Source: JABCZZ01 sp964454545
Lineage (GTDB): Bacteria; Pseudomonadota; Alphaproteobacteria; Rickettsiales; JABCZZ01
DNA: 27,963 nucleotides
Direction: 5' to 3'
Assembly: GCA_964454545.1 (NCBI GenBank)
Contig: CAYVTI010000029.1
Coordinates: 1-27,963, forward strand
Part shown: in pieces, positions 1 to 6,694 of the stretch
Position numbering within the stretch: position 1 is the first letter of the stretch
Layout of the letters: each line of letters begins with the position of its first letter
Made by a program: the position numbers and the translations under genes
Notes under the pieces: generated by a model
Told to the model about the DNA's origin: nothing
The model's input: only the letters and a program-made list of their open reading frames with translations
The model's database searches: none

Positions 1-129
1 ACAGCGGCAACGGCTTATGCTAGCACCAATTGTTACGACAACAACAATGCAAGCGGCGCTACCCAGCAATATTCCCTGAAGAATGCTATTCTGCAGAACT
101 GCGCTATATCGCTTAGATTCCAGCAGTAA
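1..129 (+). CDS. 3' end of a pseudopilin-like gene (partial)
   Basis: An open frame enters from the left edge and ends with TAA at 127-129, giving 42 visible residues. The tail ends in NCAISLRFQQ and has a second cysteine about 25 residues earlier. This resembles the tail of the complete pseudopilin at 1229-2029, which ends in NCSLILVMGF and also has a second cysteine about 20 residues upstream. I infer that this is the end of a paralogous type II secretion/type IV pilin-like protein. The diagnostic N-terminal methylation motif lies outside the window, so the call rests only on tail similarity. It converges with the pstS-like gene with one base between the stops. Confidence 0.45.
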   Translation, partial: TAATAYASTNCYDNNNASGATQQYSLKNAILQNCAISLRFQQ

Positions 130-130
130 T

Positions 131-1135
131 TTACTGCATTTCTTCCGCCAGCTTTTTGCGCATTGCAATGCGCTCTGATTCAGGCAAAGGAACAAGCCCC
201 TCGTTCACCAGATACCCTTCATCGCCGATGGCAGCTTCACTCATGAACTCACTGACATATTCCTTTACACCGGAAATGGCGGGCAGCTTGATGTAAAAAT
301 AAAGCGGGCGGGAGATGGGATATATGCCATTCTGTATGGACTCAAATGTCGGGCTGCTGCCGTCAATGACACTGCCCTGAATTTTACCGGTATTCTGCTC
401 CAGGAAACTATAGCCCATAATGCCCAGTGAAGCCGGATCACTGATAATCTTCTGCGTTATCAGGTTTCCATTCTCACCTGCCTCGATAAACCTGCCATCT
501 TCACGCAGCATCCTACATGTCCGCTCCCGTTCATCCCTATCTGACACCATTTTTTCCAGTTCCTTTACTTCCGCACAACCTTTCTTCATAGCCAGCTCTA
601 TGAATGTATCGTAAGTACCGGATACCGGCGGCGTTCCATATACCTTTATCGGTAAATCGGGTAACGTGGAATCTATCTGGTTCCACCTGCCGTAATAATT
701 ATCCACCAATTTCCCGTCCCTGGGAACATAGCGGGCAAGAGCCAGAAATAATTGTTTCCTCGTTAACCTGAAAAGAGGGCTTTTTACCGAGTTTGCAATA
801 GTGATGCCGTCAAAGCCGAACTTTGCTTCGACTATTCCAGTTATTCCTTTATCCGAACACTGCCTCTTTTCGCTTTGCAACATGGCGCGGGAAGCATCTA
901 TTATATATGGATAATACTTCCCAATCCCCCCACAGAACAGCTTGAAGCCCGCGCCAGTCCCGGTAGCTTCCACCACGGGTGTCCTGAAATCCCCCGCTTT
1001 TCCAAAATGTTCTGCGACACTGGCCGCAAAAGGATATACGGTGGAAGACCCGACTATGCGTATTTGTTCACTCGCATATGATTCATGGTATAATGAAATT
1101 AATATAATGATTATAAATGTAACGCGGAATTTCAT
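131..1135 (-). CDS. pstS: PstS-type phosphate ABC transporter substrate-binding protein
   Basis: The 334-residue product looks like a periplasmic phosphate-binding protein of the PstS family. It opens with a signal peptide (hydrophobic residues 6-15, likely cleavage after SYA at 21). The phosphate-loop motif VGSSTVYPF follows at 28-36, and there is a later GTGAGFKLFCGG stretch. PstS normally binds inorganic phosphate for the PstCAB importer, or in some species as an autonomous secreted binder. No pstC, pstA, pstB or phoU is visible here; instead the gene sits between two pseudopilin-like genes. That arrangement suggests a stand-alone binder, perhaps linked with an export system, but this is inference. 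The start shows no strong Shine-Dalgarno sequence, and the upstream region is shared divergently with the pseudopilin gene. Confidence 0.85.
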   Translation of the reverse strand: MKFRVTFIIIILISLYHESYASEQIRIVGSSTVYPFAASVAEHFGKAGDFRTPVVEATGTGAGFKLFCGGIGKYYPYIIDASRAMLQSEKRQCSDKGITGIVEAKFGFDGITIANSVKSPLFRLTRKQLFLALARYVPRDGKLVDNYYGRWNQIDSTLPDLPIKVYGTPPVSGTYDTFIELAMKKGCAEVKELEKMVSDRDERERTCRMLREDGRFIEAGENGNLITQKIISDPASLGIMGYSFLEQNTGKIQGSVIDGSSPTFESIQNGIYPISRPLYFYIKLPAISGVKEYVSEFMSEAAIGDEGYLVNEGLVPLPESERIAMRKKLAEEMQ

Positions 1136-1161
1136 AAATGGGGTGCGGGCCTAGGAATTCG

Positions 1162-1189
1162 TTGCAGTAAACTTACAGAATATTTATGC
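1162..1189 (+). promoter_or_regulatory. Candidate sigma-70-like promoter for the pseudopilin gene
   Basis: TTGCAG at 1162-1167 is followed after 16 bases by TATGCT at 1184-1189. It lies in the 93-base divergent gap between the pstS-like gene and the pseudopilin and would place a transcript start roughly 30-35 bases before the ATG at 1229. Each hexamer matches consensus at four of six positions, so this is only a candidate. Confidence 0.3.
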
Positions 1190-1228
1190 TTGCCGGAATG
1201 AACCTATAAATAACAACAGGTAAATTAC

Positions 1229-2029
1229 ATGAAAAATCCAAAGCTGCAAGGTTTTACACTGGTGGAAATGTCGATAGTCCTGTTAATCATCGCAGCCATT
1301 ATAGGCAGTACGATACTTGGGCGGTCATTAATCACCAATTCCAGATTGCAGACTGTCATTACCGACCTGGACAGTTATACCAATGCGGTTACTAATTTTC
1401 AGCAGGCCTACCAAGGGTTGCCCGGAGATTTTACTAACGCCCAAACAGTATGGGGAACAGACAGCGTCGGCTGCCCGGCGGGCGGAGGAACGTCAGGCAC
1501 ATGCAAGGGTGACGGTAACGGGCAGATTACCAATGCCAATTCTGCGGGGCAGGTTGGAGAAAGTTATCTATTCTGGCAACATCTCTATAAAGCAGGGATG
1601 TTTTCTCAAAACCTCAGTAACCAATCCGCCGCCGCCGGGGCAGACGCTGCCGTAATCGGGACTAATGTTCCTGCAGGAAGTATACGAGGAAGCGGTTTCT
1701 CCGTCCACTGGCTGGGTAAAATATCTAATGGCGATGCCAACTATTTCAGCACAGGAAGCGCAACGCCCTATCTTTACGGTAATGTGTTTTATTTTGGCGC
1801 TGCAAGCACTAGTAATGTTACTTACAATCCCATACTTCCCGCCGATCAGGCAGCTGCAATAGACTCCAAAATAGATGACGGACTTCCCGGAACCGGAAAA
1901 GTAAGGACATTTATCAATGGTTCCACTATTGCTCCAAGCTGCGCAACTGCCGGCAGTTACACCGCCGCTACCTATAATGTGAGCGTTTCAGGCAACAACT
2001 GTTCCCTGATACTCGTAATGGGATTTTGA
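1229..2029 (+). CDS. Type II secretion/type IV pilin-like pseudopilin
   Basis: The 266-residue protein starts with a short basic leader and the prepilin methylation motif GFTLVEMSIV (residues 8-17), cleaved by prepilin peptidase after the glycine. Glu at mature position 5 is present, and a single hydrophobic helix runs to about residue 32. The rest is a Gly/Ser/Thr-rich globular domain with several cysteines (SVGCPAG, GTCKGDG, PSCATAG and NNCSLIL). Such proteins form the shaft or tip of T2SS or pilus-like fibres in the inner membrane and periplasm. The start has an upstream AACAGG eight bases before the ATG. The stop overlaps the prmA start by one base (TGATG). No secretion ATPase, platform protein or prepilin peptidase is visible nearby. 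Confidence 0.85.
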   Translation: MKNPKLQGFTLVEMSIVLLIIAAIIGSTILGRSLITNSRLQTVITDLDSYTNAVTNFQQAYQGLPGDFTNAQTVWGTDSVGCPAGGGTSGTCKGDGNGQITNANSAGQVGESYLFWQHLYKAGMFSQNLSNQSAAAGADAAVIGTNVPAGSIRGSGFSVHWLGKISNGDANYFSTGSATPYLYGNVFYFGAASTSNVTYNPILPADQAAAIDSKIDDGLPGTGKVRTFINGSTIAPSCATAGSYTAATYNVSVSGNNCSLILVMGF

Positions 2030-2931
2030 TGGGAGTGAAACGCAACCCGTTTTACCAACCCTTAAAACAATGGCGGATTATCATTATTGCCGGGCGTGAT
2101 CTTGTGCCCGCTATAGAGGAGGCATTTTCCGACACGGCACTCGCCGTGCTGAGCTTCGAAACAGCGGAAGACAGCCCTATCTGGCGTGTGGAGATTCTTA
2201 CCGATACCCTGCCTGAAAGCTCTTCCATTGAATCCCGCCTTGTGCTTGTAGCAGGAATCGCGAGCACCCATACACCCCATTATGAAATCCGGGAACTGGA
2301 AACAAAAGACTGGGTACGAGAGGTGGAACTTGGTTTTCCTCCATTGAATATCGGCAGGTTTTACGTGCATGGCTCCCATATCAGAGAGACGCCACCGCAT
2401 GGCAAAATACCATTAACCATAAATGCAGGCGTGGCTTTTGGCAGCGGCGAACATGCGACAACCAGCGGCTGCCTGCTTGCGCTTGGGCTGCTTGCTAAAC
2501 GCCGCCGCTTTTCCAATCCGCTCGATATGGGGTGCGGATCCGGAATTCTTGCGCTTGCAATGGCCAAACTCTGGCGTGTGCCTGTAATAGGAATCGACAT
2601 TGATCCAGTATCGATAAACGTGGCCAGGGAAAATGCTTACAACAACCGCGTCCATACGCTCACAGAATTCGCCGCCGGAGACGGCTACAATACGAAACTG
2701 GCAAAGCGGAAGGCTCCTTATGACCTGATTACCGCAAACATATTGGCGCGGCCACTGGTCAGAATGGCTCCTGCCCTCGCGCATTTTCTTACCGATAATG
2801 GGATAGCGATTCTTTCAGGGTTACTTGCCAAGCAGGAACGTATGGTTTTATCCGCACACCGCGCACAAGGCTTGAAGCTCCTTGCCCGCATCTGCCAGAA
2901 CGGATGGAATACGTTGATTTTAAAAGCCTGA
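2029..2931 (+). CDS. prmA: Ribosomal protein L11 methyltransferase
   Basis: This 300-residue class I SAM-dependent methyltransferase matches PrmA, which trimethylates ribosomal protein L11. Visible features are the PrmA-specific VAFGSGEHATT stretch (135-145), the SAM-binding motif DMGCGSG (166-172), the acidic ribose-binding GIDID (188-192) and the catalytic-loop motif ANILA (236-240). I chose the ATG at 2029-2031 rather than the TTG at 2026 because the ATG forms a one-base overlap with the pseudopilin stop (TGATG), which suggests translational coupling. The N-terminal L11-recognition domain occupies about residues 1-120. Its 3' end overlaps the tail of the minus-strand zinc-ribbon gene by 12 bases. 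Confidence 0.92.
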   Translation: MGVKRNPFYQPLKQWRIIIIAGRDLVPAIEEAFSDTALAVLSFETAEDSPIWRVEILTDTLPESSSIESRLVLVAGIASTHTPHYEIRELETKDWVREVELGFPPLNIGRFYVHGSHIRETPPHGKIPLTINAGVAFGSGEHATTSGCLLALGLLAKRRRFSNPLDMGCGSGILALAMAKLWRVPVIGIDIDPVSINVARENAYNNRVHTLTEFAAGDGYNTKLAKRKAPYDLITANILARPLVRMAPALAHFLTDNGIAILSGLLAKQERMVLSAHRAQGLKLLARICQNGWNTLILKA

Positions 2932-3477
2932 ATAACTCACGCTTAAGAATATGACAAGCAAGAGCAGCGTCAGGATGATATATCCGGATTTTACATCAGG
3001 AATGCCCTTTGAGCGCCACCGGTTTATAAGCAATATAAGGCCGAGATAGAAGAACATGAACAGGGCTGCAAGCTCCCGGTGCTGCAGCGCGTAATCCATG
3101 TTTTCAGAATACCCTGAGAAACCGGCCAGAGTCATGAAACATAGGAACGACATCACGCCACCGGCAAACACAATCATAAATACCAGTATTTCCGCTATTA
3201 TAGTGTCCCAGAAACATTTAAGAGGTGCCGGTTCGCCGCACTTCGTGCATGGCGTATGCCTTATGTAGCAAAACATGCCCAGCCTTCCCCGGCCCGTGTG
3301 CTTGCGCCCCAGGATACTGCACATTTCACGATGCCTGTCGCACAGGAGTTCCTCACCACATACCCTGCAGGAACCATAAACTTCCGGAGCGGTATATGTA
3401 GCTTTATTGCACTTCGGGCATATTTCAGCCGCCTTGCTTATCAGATTGCCGCAATGCCTGCAGGTTGTCTTATTCAT
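2920..3477 (-). CDS. Zinc-ribbon membrane protein of unknown function
   Basis: I do not recognise a named family. The 185-residue protein has an N-terminal zinc ribbon (C6, C9, C20, C23). It is followed by more metal-ligand-like pairs (C37/C40, C46/C53, C70 with H74, C77/C80), so the cytoplasmic third probably binds two or three zinc ions. Three hydrophobic helices follow, at about 91-117, 136-152 and 165-182. The layout (zinc ribbon then short membrane bundle) is common among uncharacterised bacterial inner-membrane proteins. It lies 14 bases after the stop of the next minus-strand gene and may be the last gene of the gmk-era-recO transcription unit. Its stop overlaps convergent prmA by 12 bases. 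Confidence 0.7.
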   Translation of the reverse strand: MNKTTCRHCGNLISKAAEICPKCNKATYTAPEVYGSCRVCGEELLCDRHREMCSILGRKHTGRGRLGMFCYIRHTPCTKCGEPAPLKCFWDTIIAEILVFMIVFAGGVMSFLCFMTLAGFSGYSENMDYALQHRELAALFMFFYLGLILLINRWRSKGIPDVKSGYIILTLLLLVIFLSVSYSGF

Positions 3478-3491
3478 TCAGCGTTCTTATA

Positions 3492-4022
3492 TTAAGACAC
3501 CATTTGCACAAGTTTCTGATTGACCGTATCCAGTATCTGGGCACGGTGATACTGGCCTGAAGTCACCGCGGGATTATGATCCATCGGAAAGAAATTCGGC
3601 AAGGATTCTTGCGGAACAGAAGGCTGGATCGGAGTGTTATCCATCACATCAGCTACAAGCGGCGTTGAAGCGTCAGGAGCAGTAAGCGAGGACGCGGCGT
3701 TTACTATATGGCCTGCCATATCCGTGCCTGTTGCCTGCTGAACTGCCGTATCGGCAACCGTAGAAGCGACTGATAATATCCCGCCTCCGAACGCCAACCC
3801 ATAAAGCGTATCGCCTGCGAGCTTGGACGCCGTGGATATAGGTTCATTGGAAGCCGCCCTGAACATACCTGAAACCAGAGGAATATGCTGCAACGGATTT
3901 ACCGCATCAAGAACATCCTTGAAAGATAGGCCGCCAACAGCGGGAACAGACGAATTACCCGGTGCGAGCGGTACAGGCTGGACCTGCTGATCAGGAGCAG
4001 TAATATTATTTATTGCAGCCAT
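3492..4022 (-). CDS. Conserved alphaproteobacterial hypothetical protein (NPLQHIP motif)
   Basis: The 176-residue product has no recognisable catalytic motif. Residues 34-80 hold a conserved-looking core, KDVLDAVNPLQHIPLVSGMF followed by a Gly-rich LYGLAFGGG stretch near 72-80. I associate this pattern with small unannotated proteins of Rhodospirillales- and Micavibrio-like genomes. The termini are rich in Pro, Gln, Ala and Thr and are probably disordered. The Gly/Ala stretch at about 68-92 could be a weak membrane-interacting segment. It is read from the same strand as recO, 60 bases downstream of it, and precedes the zinc-ribbon gene by 14 bases. Function is unknown. Confidence 0.65.
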   Translation of the reverse strand: MAAINNITAPDQQVQPVPLAPGNSSVPAVGGLSFKDVLDAVNPLQHIPLVSGMFRAASNEPISTASKLAGDTLYGLAFGGGILSVASTVADTAVQQATGTDMAGHIVNAASSLTAPDASTPLVADVMDNTPIQPSVPQESLPNFFPMDHNPAVTSGQYHRAQILDTVNQKLVQMVS

Positions 4023-4082
4023 AATTACGCCAATATATGAAGTGAGACCATAATAACATGGGGTATTATATTACGCAAGGAA

Positions 4083-4820
4083 TTACGTTGTCTCTTCGAC
4101 TAACATATTGATTAGTCTTGCCCTTGCGGAAGGAGAAGGAATATTGCGCTGCGTAAAGATCCGCTCATGGATGAAATAGCCGCACAGCCGCATGCCTTCC
4201 CTGATTTCACCCGCGCTTACCTTATGATCCTCTTCAGGCGCAGAATGAAGAAAGGCCGGCAGCCGGAGCAGTTTATCATGATAAGGCTTTCCGGCTTCCC
4301 TGTTCACAGCGCGGCCAGACCTGGGAGATACATAAACAAGATCATCTTTCCGCCCGGTCGCGGCGCAGCGTTCAAGATCAATCCCGAATCCGGAGCAGAC
4401 GAGCAGGTTGAACTCCAGTTTCACATATTCCGCGAGATAATCGCCCTCATTGCACAGCGAATCGATAAGCGCTTCGAGACAGGCATATATAACCGGCTGT
4501 TTCTCGCGCTCCGCGAGAATATTTTCCACCATGCCGACCGCTGAATTCATGACGGCCAGTTTTGTGGGGTCGTCCATGATTATCGCGGCCACAGGCCGCA
4601 TCAGCTCGCAACTGATATTGCCGAGATGCTCATGCAGGCGCGCCTGCCAGTTTGCAGAAACGATATTTCCCCTCTGGTACAATCCGCGTTTTGATTTGCT
4701 GAAAGCCCAGCGGTCAACGCCTTTATAAAAGCCATGCTTAGGGGTCATGAGCCCGATGATCGCTGAATTTTCACCCAGCTTGCGTGACGACAGGATAATC
4801 GCCGTATCTGACCATTTCAT
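4083..4820 (-). CDS. recO: DNA repair protein RecO
   Basis: The 245-residue protein fits RecO, the RecFOR mediator that loads RecA onto SSB-coated single-stranded DNA and anneals strands. The N-terminal OB-fold is recognisable (MKWSDTAIILSSRKLGENSA, then MTPKHGFYKGVDR). The helical C-terminal half contains the family stretch CSGFGIDLERCAATG near 142-156. Length is typical. It lies 92 bases downstream of era on the same strand, an arrangement known from many alphaproteobacteria. The gap between them contains a small hairpin (4857-4872). Confidence 0.9.
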   Translation of the reverse strand: MKWSDTAIILSSRKLGENSAIIGLMTPKHGFYKGVDRWAFSKSKRGLYQRGNIVSANWQARLHEHLGNISCELMRPVAAIIMDDPTKLAVMNSAVGMVENILAEREKQPVIYACLEALIDSLCNEGDYLAEYVKLEFNLLVCSGFGIDLERCAATGRKDDLVYVSPRSGRAVNREAGKPYHDKLLRLPAFLHSAPEEDHKVSAGEIREGMRLCGYFIHERIFTQRNIPSPSARARLINMLVEETT

Positions 4821-4856
4821 TCTCGATTATATCCCATTCCTGTAATTACCCGTCAT

Positions 4857-4872
4857 TGCCGCCTTCGCGGCA
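4857..4872. repeat. Short hairpin in the era-recO gap, possibly a palindromic-repeat fragment
   Basis: TGCCGC at 4857-4862 and GCGGCA at 4867-4872 form a perfect six-base stem with a four-base loop. The flanks (CGTCAT on the left, GACAGG on the right) faintly resemble the GTCATGCC...GGCAT element seen inside ccsA at 19433-19547. It could be a degenerate copy of the same kind of palindrome or a weak transcript-processing hairpin. There is no T-run, so it is not an intrinsic terminator. Confidence 0.35.
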
Positions 4873-4912
4873 GCGACAGGCATAATGTATTTCTTGCAAA
4901 GCGATAAACAGG

Positions 4913-5812
4913 TCATTTCTTATATTCCAAACCCGCTGCGGCAAAGCTTTTCGGATCATCCTTCCACTTCGCATCCAGCTTGACAAACAGAAAAAGATGC
5001 ACATCCGCATCCAGCAGCAGGCCAATCTTGCGCCGGGCACTGCTGCCTATGGCTTTCAGCATCGACCCTGATTTACCCAGTATTATCTTTTTATGGCTTT
5101 CACGCTCAAGGATAATCACCTGGTTTATCCTGATCACCCGCCTGCCCTTGACGGTTTTTTCTTCCCATTTCTCCGTCTCGACCGCAAGTCCGTATGGCAG
5201 TTCCTCATGCAGCTTGAGGAAACACTGCTCGCGAGTTATCTCCGCCGCAAGCGTGCGTTCCGGAACGTCGGTTATTTCATCTTCCGGGTAAAGCCACCCG
5301 GCTTCCGGCATGAGCGGCGCCAGATACCGCATGACATCCTCAATCCTGTCGCCGCGCTTTGCCGAAACCATGAAACTGCGCCTGAAATCAAACAGATCGT
5401 AAAGCTCCCTGGCAAGCGGGGGCAGTCGTGATTTATCCACCACATCAATTTTGTTCAGCACCAGGACAACCGGCTTTTTATATTTGCCTAATGACGCGGC
5501 AATCCGTTTTGTATCATCGTCAAGGCCGCGTTTGGCATCGACCAGCAGAATGACTGCATCGCATTCCTCAATGACGTCCCATGCGGCGTCCACCATAGCT
5601 TTCTCAAATTTCGGCTTGGCCTCGAATATCCCCGGAGTATCCATAAAAATAATCTGCGTATCCTCATGGATAGCGATGCCACGAATACTCCCCCTTGTTG
5701 TCTGCGGGCGCGGGGTCACGATGGAAATCTTGCTGCAGATAAGGGAATTTAACAGGGTCGATTTACCGGCATTGGGCGCGCCTATGATGGCAACATAACC
5801 ACATTTTGTCAT
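4913..5812 (-). CDS. era: GTPase Era
   Basis: The 299-residue protein is Era, an essential GTPase that binds the 3' end of 16S rRNA and assists 30S subunit maturation. All GTPase motifs are present: GAPNAGKS at 11-18, DTPG at 58-61, NKID at 120-123 and SAK at 150-152. The C-terminal KH RNA-binding domain (about 205-285) contains ILGKSGSMLKAIGSSARR. Length is typical. The start ATG overlaps the gmk stop as ATGA, indicating translational coupling. In many proteobacteria era follows rnc (RNase III); here gmk takes that position. Confidence 0.96.
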   Translation of the reverse strand: MTKCGYVAIIGAPNAGKSTLLNSLICSKISIVTPRPQTTRGSIRGIAIHEDTQIIFMDTPGIFEAKPKFEKAMVDAAWDVIEECDAVILLVDAKRGLDDDTKRIAASLGKYKKPVVLVLNKIDVVDKSRLPPLARELYDLFDFRRSFMVSAKRGDRIEDVMRYLAPLMPEAGWLYPEDEITDVPERTLAAEITREQCFLKLHEELPYGLAVETEKWEEKTVKGRRVIRINQVIILERESHKKIILGKSGSMLKAIGSSARRKIGLLLDADVHLFLFVKLDAKWKDDPKSFAAAGLEYKK

Positions 5813-6444
5813 GCGCCGCTCAGCGTTTCGACGAACTTACCGAGGCCCGTCTGGCGTGCAAGCTTGAGCCGTTCGGATGTAAGTATCGCCATCACATTGG
5901 CGATGGTTTTTTCCAGATCGTCATTGATAAGCACATAGTCATATTCCTGCCAGTGGCTGATCTCTGAAACGGCCTTCGCCATGCGGTTGGCTACCACCTC
6001 ATTACTGTCCTGCGCGCGGGTGCGCAGGCGGCGCTCCAGCTCCTGCAGGGACGGCGGAAGGATGAACACGCTGACCAGATCGGCGCGGCTCTTCTGCGCC
6101 AGCTGGCGAGTTCCCTGCCAGTCAATGTCAAACAGAACATCCCTCCCCCTGGCCAGATTCTCATATACATGCGCCGCCGGGGTGCCGTAATGGCGGTCGA
6201 ACACTGTCGCATGCTCAAGCAGTTCATTCCGGATGATCATTTCAGCATAGCGTTCCCGGGTGATAAAGTGATAGTCGCGGCCGTCGATTTCATTGCTGCG
6301 GCGCGCGCGGGTGGTAACGGATATGGAAAGCACAAGTTCCCTATCCATCTCCAGCATGCGCCGTGAAATGGTGGTCTTTCCTGCACCGGACGGCGAAGAC
6401 AGCACGAACATCAGGCCGCGGCGTGTATCAGGTGAGGATTTCAT
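5809..6444 (-). CDS. gmk: Guanylate kinase
   Basis: The 211-residue enzyme phosphorylates GMP to GDP using ATP. The P-loop SPSGAGKTT sits at about 17-25. The GMP-binding and lid segments follow, with TTRARRSNEIDGRDYHF at about 43-59, then the FDIDWQGTRQL stretch. Length is normal. A purine-rich GAAG lies about eight bases before the ATG. It is the first gene of the minus-strand gmk-era-recO unit. In many alphaproteobacteria a yicC-type gene precedes gmk, but here a short decayed frame and an AT-rich gene on the other strand occupy that side. Confidence 0.96.
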   Translation of the reverse strand: MKSSPDTRRGLMFVLSSPSGAGKTTISRRMLEMDRELVLSISVTTRARRSNEIDGRDYHFITRERYAEMIIRNELLEHATVFDRHYGTPAAHVYENLARGRDVLFDIDWQGTRQLAQKSRADLVSVFILPPSLQELERRLRTRAQDSNEVVANRMAKAVSEISHWQEYDYVLINDDLEKTIANVMAILTSERLKLARQTGLGKFVETLSGA

Positions 6445-6694
6445 ATCATCTTCATATAATTGGCGGGTAGCTTAGGCAAGCATAATAAAGCTTTATTGTC
6501 TTAATCTGTGCCCCAGAACGGGCTGCACGCGCTTAAATATCCCGCTGGAATAGATGTAGCCCATGTTTTCACCGCTCATGAGAAAGTATCCGGCCAGTTC
6601 TTCCGCCGCCGCCCTCCCCATAGGAAAGATTAACAAAGTAGTAACTATTTCTTGCTAGAATAATGCGGCTATTAGTTGATAAATCTGTTATTTT
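6445..6694. other. 250-base gap between gmk and the 551-aa gene
   Basis: Next to gmk is a perfect 14-base palindrome (6484-6497, AATAAAGCTTTATT). It is followed by a GC-rich stretch holding the histidine-phosphatase-like remnant (6493-6621). From about 6622 to 6694 the sequence turns abruptly AT-rich, matching the composition of the following gene. A TAGAAT at 6656-6661 could be a -10 element for the plus-strand gene, with no convincing -35 and no clear Shine-Dalgarno before the ATG at 6695. Confidence 0.5.
6493..6621 (-). pseudogene. Remnant resembling a histidine phosphatase (phosphoglycerate-mutase-like) fragment
   Basis: A 42-codon frame (ATG at 6619-6621, TAA at 6493-6495) encodes GRAAAEELAGYF, then GYIYSSGIFKRVQ, then PVLGHRLRQ. 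This order matches a segment just after the N-terminus of histidine phosphatase superfamily proteins. In that family a GxxQAExL helix is followed by IYSSPLxRAxQTA. The catalytic RHG motif and everything downstream are missing. The frame starts just where base composition turns AT-rich and ends in the 14-base palindrome. I read it as a leftover of a gene destroyed by rearrangement. The match is by eye; a chance resemblance is possible. Confidence 0.35.
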
